DNA from: Desulfuromonadaceae bacterium
GTDB taxonomy: Bacteria > Desulfobacterota > Desulfuromonadia > Desulfuromonadales > JAAYDE01
Assembly (NCBI GenBank): GCA_012512925.1
Contig: JAAZDE010000072.1
Coordinates: forward strand, 1 to 33,419
Direction: 5' to 3'
Length of the DNA stretch: 33,419 nucleotides
In this document: positions 25,777 through 33,419 of the stretch, one piece after another
How the letters are laid out: each line of letters opens with the position of its first letter
How positions within the stretch are numbered: position 1 is the stretch's first letter
Position numbers and translations under genes: made by a program
The notes under the pieces: generated by a model
Told to the model about the DNA's origin: nothing
Database searches by the model: none
What the model saw: the letters and a program-made list of their open reading frames with translations, nothing else

Positions 25777-26073
25777 ATGATGATCCTCAGGGAAATTTTT
25801 CTTGCTTTCGCACAGATCTTCGACCTGATCATCCAGCTTTATATCTTTATCGTGATTGCCCGGGTCATCCTCTCCTGGGTCAATCCCGATCCCTACAATC
25901 CCATAGTCCGGTTCCTCTGCTCCGTCACTGATCCGGTCCTTTATCGTCTGCAGCGCCTGGTCCCTCTCCAGTTCGGCGGCATCGACTTCTCCCCTTTCGT
26001 CCTGCTCCTGGGCCTGACTTTTCTCAAAAGGATCGTTTTTGCCGTCTTTCTCCAGCTTGCCTCCTACTTATAG
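25777..26073 (+). CDS. YggT family membrane protein
   Basis: A 98-residue inner-membrane protein with two hydrophobic segments (about 10-33 and 72-96). Between them lies the family motif VILSWVNPDPYNPIVRFLCSVTDPVLYRLQRLVP. YggT proteins are linked to osmotic shock tolerance and, in some bacteria, to cell-division machinery. Here it is directly followed by divIVA, and yggT-divIVA linkage is known in several phyla. Start at the first of two adjacent ATG codons; the second (25780) is equally possible. First gene of a three-gene unit. Confidence 0.93.
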   Translation: MMILREIFLAFAQIFDLIIQLYIFIVIARVILSWVNPDPYNPIVRFLCSVTDPVLYRLQRLVPLQFGGIDFSPFVLLLGLTFLKRIVFAVFLQLASYL

Positions 26074-26096
26074 CCCCGTAAAGCGATAATACCGCC

Positions 26097-26663
26097 ATGG
26101 AAATCACCCCTATCGAAATACAGCAGTATCATTTCAAAAACCGCCTGCTGGGGTATGACAAGGCGGCCGTCGACCGCTTTCTTGAAGAGGTCGCCACCGA
26201 GATGGCCAAACTGCACCGGGAAAACCAGGAGTTGAGGGAAAATCTGGCCCGGGCTCGCGCCAACATGGAGGAAATGCGGGAACGTGAGGCGGTCCTCAAG
26301 GACACCCTCATGACAACCCAGAGAATAACTGACGACCTGAAGCAGAATGCCCGTCGGGAAGCCGACCTCATTATCCGGGAGGGGCGGGTGAAAGCGGAAA
26401 AAATCATCCGCAGCGCCGAGGAAAAAAGGTTCCTCATCCTGGACGAAATCAATGAACTCCACCGCCAGAAGATCGCCTTCCAAACTACCTTTGGCTCCCT
26501 GCTCGAACGCCACCGCAAGATGCTGGAACTGGATGCCCACCACACGGAAAACAGCGATTCGTACCTCCAGCTGGAGGATCAGCCGGAAGTCATGCTGATT
26601 GATGAGGTGGACAGATTTCCGGAGCAGGTCGACTGGCAAACGGGAGAGCAAAGGGAGAAATGA
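26097..26663 (+). CDS. divIVA: DivIVA domain protein
   Basis: A 188-residue coiled-coil protein. The N-terminal lipid-binding segment ITPIEIQQYHFKNRLLGYDKAAVDRFLEEV (about 3-32) is the DivIVA/GpsB signature, followed by a long coiled coil rich in Glu, Arg and Leu (about 32-150). The C-terminal 40 residues are acidic. DivIVA proteins mark curved membranes and cell poles and organise division or growth. No clear ribosome site precedes the ATG, which lies 23 bases after yggT. It overlaps the next gene by 4 bases (ATGA). Confidence 0.92.
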   Translation: MEITPIEIQQYHFKNRLLGYDKAAVDRFLEEVATEMAKLHRENQELRENLARARANMEEMREREAVLKDTLMTTQRITDDLKQNARREADLIIREGRVKAEKIIRSAEEKRFLILDEINELHRQKIAFQTTFGSLLERHRKMLELDAHHTENSDSYLQLEDQPEVMLIDEVDRFPEQVDWQTGEQREK

Positions 26664-26962
26664 ACGGATTTCTGAAGCCGGAAAAGGATGGAGTGTCGCT
26701 CCATATCCGGGTGCAACCCCGAGCCAGCAGGAACGAGATCATCGGTCCGCAGGGGGACGAGCTCCGGATCCGGCTGACCTCCCCCCCGGTGGAGGGCGCC
26801 GCCAACCAGGCCTGCCGGGAATTCTTTGCCGCCCTTCTAGGCATAGCCAAAAACCGGATCACTATCGCCCAGGGGGAAAAATCCCGTCACAAACGGCTAC
26901 TGATCCGCACCCAGGACCTCGATGCCATCCGCGGCAAACTGGCCGAATGGCTCGAGGGATAG
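26660..26962 (+). CDS. DUF167 (YggU) family protein
   Basis: A 100-residue protein of the DUF167 family. Motifs are VQPRASRNEI (about 18-27), LRIRLTSPPVEGAANQAC (about 35-52) and the C-terminal GEKSRHKRLLI. The E. coli homologue YggU has a known fold but no known function. Linkage to yggT is conserved widely (yggT-yggU). The start overlaps the divIVA stop and has GGGAGAA directly upstream. Confidence 0.93.
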   Translation: MNGFLKPEKDGVSLHIRVQPRASRNEIIGPQGDELRIRLTSPPVEGAANQACREFFAALLGIAKNRITIAQGEKSRHKRLLIRTQDLDAIRGKLAEWLEG

Positions 26963-26975
26963 GATCTCATGTCCG

Positions 26976-26992
26976 TCTGATTCCGGATCAGA
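26976..26992. other. Small hairpin between convergent genes
   Basis: TCTGAT and ATCAGA form a 6-bp stem with a 5-base loop, spanning the stop codon of the minus-strand gene at 26988. No T run follows on either strand, so it can only be a weak terminator. Confidence 0.3.
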
Positions 26993-27251
26993 TGTATCCA
27001 CCCCCCTCCTCATCTTCCTTCCTGTGCAGATTCGCCGTGTAATTGAAAAGAAATCCGACAAAACCGACGACAATCCCTCCGGCAAACCTCAGGATGGCCC
27101 GCGTCGCTCCAATCTTGGTTTCGATATTCGTTATCGGCATATCGGCCACCTCATCATAAATCAGGTAGGCGCTAAAGAAAATGCCCAGCGCCGCCAACGC
27201 CAGCGCCAGAGCGACGCACTTGTAAACGACGATCTTTGTTTTTCTCTCCAT
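26988..27251 (-). CDS. Small two-helix membrane protein of unknown function
   Basis: I do not recognise this gene. The 87 residues have a basic start (MERKTKIVVYK), a first hydrophobic helix (about 9-30), a polar linker with YLIYDEVADMPITNIETKIGATRAILRF, a second helix rich in Gly, Val and Phe (about 54-70) and a charged tail (LHRKEDEEGGG). The Lys/Arg distribution suggests both ends are cytoplasmic. GAGGGAGAAAA lies directly before the ATG at 27251, which supports the start and that it is a real gene. Codon use looks like that of its neighbours. It converges with the yggT operon and diverges from the DMT exporter. Confidence 0.7.
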   Translation of the reverse strand: MERKTKIVVYKCVALALALAALGIFFSAYLIYDEVADMPITNIETKIGATRAILRFAGGIVVGFVGFLFNYTANLHRKEDEEGGGYI

Positions 27252-27331
27252 TTTTCTCCCTCTCTCCGGCGGCCGGTGCATTCGCACCTAAAAACCGCAC
27301 CAATGGTCCCTCCATAACCGTTTCCCTGTTG

Positions 27332-27414
27332 CCGTAGCCTTGCCGGCAAAGGCAGGTACGGTTTGAAGGAAGTAGTTCCTGGGATTAAAACCCAACGTCT
27401 GTTCCCAGGCAAGG
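27332..27414 (+). promoter_or_regulatory. Structured stretch upstream of the DMT exporter, alternative pairings
   Basis: The gap 27252-27535 has several pairing segments. CCGTA (27332-27336) pairs with TACGG (27357-27361), and AGGAA (27367-27371) with TTCCT (27376-27380). A different set excludes these: CCTTGCC (27338-27344) with GGCAAGG (27408-27414), and CCTGGGA (27378-27384) with TCCCAGG (27403-27409), followed by TTTTT. It could be an attenuator-like leader, but it matches no riboswitch class I know, and the best promoter lies downstream of it. Confidence 0.25.
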
Positions 27415-27468
27415 TTTTTCCTCCCGCCCGAAAAGGATCGGCGAGCCCCCGGCTAACAGGTTGGAGCG

Positions 27469-27497
27469 TTGTCATTTGTCGCGGATTGCTGTATAAG
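27469..27497 (+). promoter_or_regulatory. Sigma-70-type promoter of the DMT exporter gene
   Basis: TTGTCA (27469-27474) and TATAAG (27492-27497) are 17 bases apart, giving a start near 27504 and a short leader of about 32 bases. Confidence 0.55.
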
Positions 27498-27535
27498 GTC
27501 CTGTTTTTTTCAATTACCCTTTTTTTGGAAATTTT

Positions 27536-28435
27536 GTGTCGATAAATCCCAAAATCGTTCGCGCCAATCTGTTGCTGTTACTGGTGGCCCTGATCTGGGG
27601 CTCTACCTTTGCCGCCCAGCGGGTGGGGATGCGCCATGTCGGCCCCTTTACCTTCAATTCCGTCCGCTTCCTGCTGGGAGCGGCGGCCCTTTTGCCCTTT
27701 GCCCTGAAAACGTGGCGAAATTCCCTTCCGTCAACGGAAGGAACGGTTGCGGCACGCTGGCTTCCACTTTGGGGCAGTGCGCTGGCGGGACTGATGCTGT
27801 TCATCGGCATCAACCTGCAACAGATCGGGCTGATAACGACCAGCGCCGCCAACGCCGGCTTCATTACCGGCCTCTATGTCATCATTGTGCCCATGATCGG
27901 CTTTTTTTTCGGTGTGCGTTGCGGTCCCGGCGTGTGGACAGGGGCGCTGCTCGGTGTCATCGGACTCTATCTGCTGAGCATCGCGGACACCCTGACCCTT
28001 TCTTCCGGTGACGCCTGGATCCTTGCCGGCTCCTTTGCCTGGGCCGGCCACGTTTTGATAATCGGCTGGCTCTCACCCAAAATCTCTTCTTTTTATCTCG
28101 CCTTCGGCCAGACCCTGGTCTGCGCCCTGCTGAGTCTTGTCGCCGCCCTGGTCATGGAAAAGATCGAACCGGCGGGGATCTTGGCCGCCGCCATGCCCCT
28201 GCTGTTCAGCGGCGTTGTCACCACCGGCATCGCTTTCACCCTGCAGGTCATCGCCCAGAAGGATTCACCACCGGCCCATGCCGCTCTGATCATGCAGATG
28301 GAAACCGTTTTTGCCGCCCTGTCGGGTTGGCTGCTCCTCGGCGAAATGATGACCGGTCAGGGAATCGGGGGCGCCGCTCTGATCATGGCCGGAATGCTGA
28401 TCGCCCAGTTCTGGCGCCGCGATGGCATCGCTTGA
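27536..28435 (+). CDS. EamA-family (DMT) transporter
   Basis: Ten-helix drug/metabolite transporter of 299 residues, made of two EamA repeats (about 8-142 and 155-292). The first begins LLLLVALIWGSTFAAQRVGM and the second is recognised by SSGDAWILAGSFAWAGHVL and the ending LIMQMETVFAALSGWLLLGE. The members with this signature usually export amino acids or small metabolites; the substrate cannot be told. The start is GTG at 27536, with GGAAATTTT upstream as a weak ribosome site. It is a single gene between a divergent small gene and the ABC importer. Confidence 0.9.
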   Translation: MSINPKIVRANLLLLLVALIWGSTFAAQRVGMRHVGPFTFNSVRFLLGAAALLPFALKTWRNSLPSTEGTVAARWLPLWGSALAGLMLFIGINLQQIGLITTSAANAGFITGLYVIIVPMIGFFFGVRCGPGVWTGALLGVIGLYLLSIADTLTLSSGDAWILAGSFAWAGHVLIIGWLSPKISSFYLAFGQTLVCALLSLVAALVMEKIEPAGILAAAMPLLFSGVVTTGIAFTLQVIAQKDSPPAHAALIMQMETVFAALSGWLLLGEMMTGQGIGGAALIMAGMLIAQFWRRDGIA

Positions 28436-28500
28436 CAGTGCCGCAACCCGATCCGGAAAATCCCCCATGGAAATTTTTTTTGCTTTAGCCGGATTGCCAA

Positions 28501-28530
28501 TTGCCAATTCAGACAAAGGGATGCTAAAGT
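28501..28530 (+). promoter_or_regulatory. Probable promoter of the amino-acid ABC importer
   Basis: TTGCCA (28501-28506) and TAAAGT (28525-28530) are 18 bases apart. The -35 box is part of a direct repeat (ATTGCCA twice in 28493-28506). Confidence 0.45.
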
Positions 28531-28582
28531 CCCTCTGTTTAAACCGTAACCAACAAGTTTTACGATGATCAAAGGAGGAAAT

Positions 28583-29326
28583 ATGTTGAGAAAAAGCCTT
28601 TTGCTGCTCCTGGGTGTTTTCCTTGCCGCCAACACCGCTCTGGCCGCCGAGAAGGTCATTGTTTTCGCTACCGACGCCACCTGGCCCCCCATGGAGTTCG
28701 TGGACGCCAACAAAGACATTACCGGCTATTCCATCGATTACATGAAGGCCGCCGGCAAAGAGGCCGGATTTACCCCGAAATTCGTCGCCGTGGCCTGGGA
28801 CGGCATCTTTGCCGGTCTTAATGTCGGCAAATACGACGCCATCTCCTCCTCGGTCTCCATCACCGATGAGAGAAAGAAAGTGATGGATTTCAGCGAGCCC
28901 TATTTCCGCGTCCGCCAAGCACTGATCGTCAGGAAGAATTCCAAAGTCAAGGATCTCAAGGAACTGGTCGGCAAACAGGTCGGCTCCCAGATCAGCACTA
29001 CCGGTACTTTTGCCGTCAAGGCCGTAAAGGGCGTCATCTCCAAAACCTATGATGAAGTCGGCCTGGCTATCGAAGACCTCCACAACGGCCGCATCGAAGC
29101 GGTTGTCTGCGATGATCCCGTAGCCGCCAACTACGCACTGCAGAACGAAAAATACGCCAAGTCCCTGAAAATAGCCAAGGTCATGGAATCTGCCGAAGTG
29201 GAATACTACGGCATCGCCGTGAAGAAAGAGAACAACGGAACCCTCGAACTGATCAACAAGGGGATCCAGGCCGTCAAGGCCAAGGGACTCGACAAGGAAC
29301 TCCAGGCGAAATGGATTGGCCAATAA
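28583..29326 (+). CDS. Polar amino-acid ABC transporter, periplasmic binding protein
   Basis: Family 3 solute-binding protein (247 residues) that captures a polar or basic amino acid in the periplasm and delivers it to the permease. A signal peptide (about 1-21, LRKSLLLLLGVFLAANTALA) is followed by the mature domain with FATDATWPPMEF and the family blocks DITGYSIDYMKA, VAWDGIFAGLNVGKYDAI, ERKKVMDFSEPY and KQVGSQISTTG. The start at 28583 has AAAGGAGG 4 bases upstream; an ATG six codons earlier is not needed. There is no lipobox Cys, so it is a free periplasmic protein. A terminator follows directly, then the permease and ATPase genes. Confidence 0.94.
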   Translation: MLRKSLLLLLGVFLAANTALAAEKVIVFATDATWPPMEFVDANKDITGYSIDYMKAAGKEAGFTPKFVAVAWDGIFAGLNVGKYDAISSSVSITDERKKVMDFSEPYFRVRQALIVRKNSKVKDLKELVGKQVGSQISTTGTFAVKAVKGVISKTYDEVGLAIEDLHNGRIEAVVCDDPVAANYALQNEKYAKSLKIAKVMESAEVEYYGIAVKKENNGTLELINKGIQAVKAKGLDKELQAKWIGQ

Positions 29327-29341
29327 TATCCGTATTCAAAG

Positions 29342-29369
29342 GGGCTCGCTTTCGCAGCGAGCCCTTTTT
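29342..29369 (+). terminator. Intrinsic terminator/attenuator between binding protein and permease genes
   Basis: A 9-bp perfect stem, GGGCTCGCT paired with AGCGAGCCC around a TTCGC loop, is followed by TTTTTC. It lies inside the ABC operon, so it should make more binding-protein mRNA than permease mRNA. Confidence 0.85.
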
Positions 29370-29406
29370 CTTGTTCCTTATTCTTGTTCTTTCTGTTGTC
29401 TGAACC

Positions 29407-30178
29407 ATGCCCGAAAAAAAAGTGACCATCGACATCGGTGACGGAGCGGCCATACCCACCAAAAAGGACCGCGGCCTTCTCTCGGCCTGGCGGCTCGCCT
29501 TTTTTGGCGCGGTCGGCGCCCTGCTCTATCTGATCCTGTTTCACCCGGACCCCTATCTTCGTCTGCTCAAGTTTCTCCCCGACGGCATCCTCATCACCTT
29601 TCAGGTCACCTTCTCCTCCATAGCTCTGGCGCTGGTGGTGGGACTGATCACGGGCCTCGGCCGCATATCCCGCAACGCCACCATCAACCTGATCGCCTCG
29701 ACCTATGTGGAGGTAGTGAGGGGGATTCCGCTCCTTGTCCAACTCTTTTACATTTACTACGCTTTGGGACAATTCGTCCGCGTTCCCGACATGCTGGCGG
29801 CGATCCTCGCCATGAGCTTTTGCTATGGGGCCTATATGGGAGAGGTCTTCCGGGCCGGCATCGAATCGATCGACCGCGGTCAGCGGGAGGCCTCCTTCTC
29901 TCTCGGCTTCAACCGCACCCAGACCATGTTTTACGTGATTCTGCCACAGGCACTGCGCACCATCCTGCCGCCGGTGGGAAACGAGTTTATCGCCCTGCTC
30001 AAGGACACCTCCCTTGTTTCGATCCTGGCCGTCTCCGATCTGCTGCGCCGCGGCCGGGAATTCGCCTCGGAAAGTTTCTTGTATTTCGAAACCTACACCA
30101 TGGTGGCGATCATTTATCTGATCATCACTCTGATCCTCTCCAAAATAGTCGGGATCATGGAAGAAAGGATGGGAGGCC

Positions 30179-30192
<14 letters not shown>
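29407..30192 (+). CDS. Polar amino-acid ABC transporter, permease
   Basis: Inner-membrane permease of the HisMQ family, 261 residues. A polar N-terminus of about 25 residues, longer than usual, precedes five to six helices. The family block [24 protein letters not shown] and the ATPase-docking EAA loop ([35 protein letters not shown], about 151-185) are clear. One permease is present, so it would act as a homodimer. No ribosome site is visible before the ATG. It overlaps the ATPase gene by 14 bases. Confidence 0.94.
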
Positions 30193-30919
<727 letters not shown>

Positions 30920-30922
30920 TAC

Positions 30923-30958
30923 AACCAAAGCCCATCGGAAAACCGCTGGGCTTTGGTT
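30923..30958 (+). terminator. Strong hairpin after the ABC operon
   Basis: A 12-bp perfect stem, AACCAAAGCCCA paired with TGGGCTTTGGTT, encloses a further CGG/CCG pair with an AAAA loop. It begins 3 bases after the ATPase stop. The following bases are ATCCGC, not a T run, so it may end transcripts with help from Rho or protect the 3' end. Confidence 0.6.
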
Positions 30959-31084
30959 ATCCGCTCAACCGTCACGTTCCCCCCACTTTTCACCACAGTC
31001 CGAGTATTGTGGTAGATTTAAAACATTCCCAAGCCGCCAACAAATCCGTCACTGGCCTCCCTTTTACCAAGGACAGGTCCGAGC

Positions 31085-31567
31085 ATGGAAGAATACGAGT
31101 ACGGAGGACGGACCACCGACGAGCACGGATCCTTCGCCGCCGAACAGAAAGATCCACTGATCCGTTTTCTCCACCAGGTCATCCGCCAGGCGGTGCGGCT
31201 GCTGGCCATCCTCATGGTCCTGGTGATCCTGTGGGGTATCGGAGATATTTTTCTGGTCCTTTATCAGCGTCTGAATGCCCCTCCCTTTCTGCTGTTGAAG
31301 ATCGATGACCTGCTGGCCACCTTCGGCGCCTTCCTGGCAGTGCTCATTGCCATCGAAATCTTTCTCAACATCACCCTATATCTCCGTGATGATGTCATCC
31401 ATGTCAAACTGGTCATCGCCACCGCACTGATGGCCATCGCCCGCAAAGTCATCGTTTTTGATTATACCTCCCTGGATTACCGATATGTGTGGGCAACCGC
31501 CGCCCTGCTTCTGGCCCTGGGAATCACCTACTGGCTGATTTCCACCAAGCTGAAAAAAAACTCATAG
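31085..31567 (+). CDS. PsiE-like (phosphate-starvation-inducible family) membrane protein
   Basis: A 160-residue membrane protein with a polar N-terminus of about 30 residues and four predicted helices (about 38-62, 72-97, 108-121 and 131-152). The segment YLRDDVIHVKLVIATALMAIARKVIVFDY is typical of PsiE-family proteins. Members are common next to unrelated genes and their function is not known; the name comes from one E. coli member. No Pho box is seen upstream. A weak GGA precedes the ATG at 31085. Single gene between the ABC operon and the M48 peptidase. Confidence 0.8.
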   Translation: MEEYEYGGRTTDEHGSFAAEQKDPLIRFLHQVIRQAVRLLAILMVLVILWGIGDIFLVLYQRLNAPPFLLLKIDDLLATFGAFLAVLIAIEIFLNITLYLRDDVIHVKLVIATALMAIARKVIVFDYTSLDYRYVWATAALLLALGITYWLISTKLKKNS

Positions 31568-31678
31568 CAGCTCCTTTTTGGGACTATCCTCCGATTTGTT
31601 CGACTGAACACCCATCGAGATGTCCCATGGCCGTGTTGAGTCTCGACCAGAATTCATGATTCGGGTAGGATTAAAGAC

Positions 31679-32938
31679 ATGAAAACTCTTTTATTGGGAA
31701 GTTATCTGCTGGTCCTGGCGTTGGAGATGGTGCTGCGGCTTATCGACTGGTGCCACCAGCGCCGTTGCCAGGGCCAGGTTCCGCCGGGTTTCGAAGCGGC
31801 GGTCACGGCGGAGACCCTGGAGCAGGCCGGCGACTACACCCTGGGCCGAAAGAAACTCGAGTTGGTGGAGAGTGTGGCGGGAGAAACCCTTTTTCTGCTG
31901 TTTTTGTTTACGCCGCTGCTGACCGGATATGACCGGCTGGCTTCCAGCCTCTCGAACTCCCCCGTTTGGGGCGGTATGCTGTTCTTTCTCGGTCTGTTCG
32001 GGCTGCGCTGGCTGCTGGATGTGCCCTTCTCCTGGCATCGCACCTTCCGCCTGGAGGAACGCTTCGGTTTCAACCGCTCCACCCTCCGTCTATGGCTGGC
32101 CGACCAAATCAAGTCCCTTTTGCTGGCGATGATCCTGATCGCTCTGCTGGCGGTGAGCAGTTTGTGGCTGGTGACGGCCACCGCCCATTGGTGGCTGTGG
32201 GTATGGGGGTTGTGGATTGCCGTCAGCCTGTTCCTGATGGTCCTTTCCCCCTATGTAATCGAGCCGCTGTTTTTCAGCTTCAAGCCGCTGGCCGACGAGG
32301 AGCTGGCCCAGAGGGTGCGCCGTTTGATGGAGCGTGCCGGGCTTCAGGCCGGCATGGTGCTGCAGGTGGATGCCTCGCGCCGCAGCGGGCACTCCAACGC
32401 CTATTTCACCGGCATCGGCAAGGTCAAGCGCATCGTGCTCTTCGACACCTTGCTGGAGCAGATGGACAGGGAGGAGGTCGAGGCGGTGTTGGCCCACGAG
32501 ATCGGACATTGGCGCCTGCGCCACATCTTCAAGCGCCTGGTCCTTTCGGCGCTGGTGTCGCTCGGCGGGTTCTTTCTGGCCTACCGTCTCATCGCCTGGG
32601 AAGGTCTCCCGTCTCTGGTCGGCGCTGACGATCTGTCCTTGGCCGGCCAGTTCCTGGTGCTGTTTGTGGCCGCCCGCATCGCCAACTTCTTAACAACCCC
32701 GCTGAGCGCCGCCTGGTCGCGCCACCACGAAAACGAGGCAGACGATTTCGCGGCGCAGCTGACCCGCCGGCCCCAGGCTCTGGCGGGAGCCCTCATCAAG
32801 CTGGCCAGGGAAAACCTTGCCAACCTCTTCCCTCATCCCTACTACGCCTGGTTTTACTACTCCCATCCTCCCCTGATGGAAAGGGTGGCCCGACTGCAAA
32901 AGTTGCGGAGCATCTCCCCGGAACCGCCACAAGCTTGA
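31679..32938 (+). CDS. M48 family (Ste24-like) membrane metalloprotease
   Basis: A 419-residue membrane zinc protease. The first 200 residues hold several helices with DVPFSWHRTFRLEERFGFN, typical of the Ste24/CAAX-prenyl protease N-terminal region. The zinc motif HEIGH is at 273-277, and the third ligand is probably Glu353 in ENEADDFAAQL. Bacterial members are thought to work in membrane protein quality control; bacteria lack prenylated CAAX substrates. Two more helices follow the motif (about 286-304 and 321-337). AGGATT precedes the ATG. It is a single gene, with a weak hairpin at 32963-33001 downstream. Confidence 0.93.
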   Translation: MKTLLLGSYLLVLALEMVLRLIDWCHQRRCQGQVPPGFEAAVTAETLEQAGDYTLGRKKLELVESVAGETLFLLFLFTPLLTGYDRLASSLSNSPVWGGMLFFLGLFGLRWLLDVPFSWHRTFRLEERFGFNRSTLRLWLADQIKSLLLAMILIALLAVSSLWLVTATAHWWLWVWGLWIAVSLFLMVLSPYVIEPLFFSFKPLADEELAQRVRRLMERAGLQAGMVLQVDASRRSGHSNAYFTGIGKVKRIVLFDTLLEQMDREEVEAVLAHEIGHWRLRHIFKRLVLSALVSLGGFFLAYRLIAWEGLPSLVGADDLSLAGQFLVLFVAARIANFLTTPLSAAWSRHHENEADDFAAQLTRRPQALAGALIKLARENLANLFPHPYYAWFYYSHPPLMERVARLQKLRSISPEPPQA

Positions 32939-32962
32939 CCGGACTGTCGCTAATAAACCGAT

Positions 32963-33001
32963 GGGAAGGTCTGACGAAAATATCCCGTCAGGTTCTTTCC
33001 C
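32963..33001 (+). terminator. Possible terminator hairpin after the M48 peptidase gene
   Basis: CTGACG (32971-32976) pairs with CGTCAG (32986-32991), extended outward by GGGAA/TTCCC after an internal loop. No T run follows. Confidence 0.35.
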
Positions 33002-33028
33002 GAATCAAAGGAAACAAGGAGATATTCT

Positions 33029-33067
33029 ATGGATATCGAGATTCTGAGCAACATTTTTCACCCCTGA
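33029..33067 (+). other. 12-codon reading frame with an ideal ribosome site
   Basis: AAGGAG lies 7 bases before an ATG that opens a 12-codon frame (MDIEILSNIFHP) ending in TGA at 33065. It sits between the convergent M48 peptidase and haem genes. It could be the remnant of a lost gene, a tiny protein, or chance. Confidence 0.25.
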
Positions 33068-33074
33068 TATCCTT

Positions 33075-33419
33075 TTACTTTCTTTTGACCAAAAATTTAA
33101 AAACCCTTTCCGCCACCTCTTTGGAAGCCCGCACGCAATCGTTGATCCCCACTCCGAAAAAAGCGTTGCCGGTGAAGAAAAATCCAGGACAGGCCGCCGC
33201 CCGTTCCTCCAAGGCGGCCAACCTGGCGGCGTGCCCGGTGCGATACTGGGGAATGGCCCGGGGATGGGGGTAGATACGGACGAAGTCGGGTTCTTCGGTA
33301 ATCCCCATGACGGTTTTCAGATCAGCCATGACCCGCCGTTTGACCTCGGCTTCGGAAAGGGACATCACCTCTGGCCAGGTGGCCCCGCCCAGCATGGAAC
33401 GGAGCAGTACATGTCCCTC
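33075..33419 (-). CDS. hemG: Protoporphyrinogen oxidase (C-terminal part, cut by the window edge)
   Basis: The last 114 residues or so of the FAD-dependent protoporphyrinogen oxidase, which aromatises protoporphyrinogen IX in haem synthesis. The visible part starts EGHVLLRSMLGGA at the window end. It continues with the DLKTVMGI block, IPQYRTGHAARL and the C-terminal FAD-binding FFTGNAFFGVGINDCVRAS (about 30 residues before the end), all typical. The stop is TAA at 33075-33077. The start and N-terminal FAD domain lie beyond base 33419, so an ATG seen near 33395 is internal. Haem supply suits the haem-containing bd oxidase of this window, though they are far apart. Confidence 0.92.
   Translation of the reverse strand, partial: EGHVLLRSMLGGATWPEVMSLSEAEVKRRVMADLKTVMGITEEPDFVRIYPHPRAIPQYRTGHAARLAALEERAAACPGFFFTGNAFFGVGINDCVRASKEVAERVFKFLVKRK

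Noticed and set aside
27331-27535. Cyclic-di-GMP (GEMM), guanidine or cobalamin riboswitch
   Set aside because: Compared by eye with the conserved core sequences on both strands; no adequate match.

Overview
The window is a compact, G+C-rich stretch of bacterial chromosome made almost entirely of housekeeping genes. Family types and gene order suggest a member of the former Deltaproteobacteria, most likely a Desulfuromonas/Geobacter/Pelobacter relative. The pointers are the pheA-tyrA-aroA-cmk-ispH-rpsA-sppA-ihfB chain, the queA-tgt-yajC-secD-secF-recJ chain, the rplM-rpsI-argC group and a 60-residue MerR-like protein. This placement is inference; no 16S rRNA gene is present. I see no prophage, insertion sequence, integrase, CRISPR array or defence island.

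Layout: bases 1-35 are the 5' part of a tRNA-Ala on the minus strand, followed by a two-domain rhodanese (minus). On the plus strand lies a cytochrome bd oxidase operon: a small DUF4492-type membrane protein, cydA, cydB and an unlisted 30-residue one-helix protein. A two-way terminator at about 4280-4304 separates it from a minus-strand NifU-domain scaffold. From 4694 to about 12861 a long minus-strand chain, transcribed from right to left, makes phenylalanine and tyrosine precursors (pheA, tyrA, aroA), then cmk, ispH, ribosomal protein S1, SppA and IHF-beta. A class I aminotransferase diverges from pheA with its own promoter. Next on the minus strand come recJ, secF, secD, yajC, tgt, queA, a DUF2065 protein, argC, rpsI and rplM. 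A small MerR-like gene diverges from rplM.

The right part holds a DAHP synthase (minus; entry to the shikimate pathway, so three steps feeding Phe/Tyr lie within 13 kb), a divergent yggT-divIVA-DUF167 group (plus), an unknown two-helix membrane protein (minus), a DMT exporter, a polar amino-acid ABC importer (binding protein, terminator, permease, ATPase), a PsiE-like membrane protein, an M48 peptidase (plus) and the C-terminal end of a protoporphyrinogen oxidase (minus, cut by the window edge).

Most of the window is ordinary. The parts worth a second look are the small proteins flanking cydAB, two facing arrays of a degenerate 7-bp repeat between pheA and tyrA, strong hairpins in the rpsA leader and between secF and recJ, mutually exclusive pairings upstream of the DMT exporter, a RecJ with divergent motifs, and a 12-codon reading frame with an ideal ribosome binding site.
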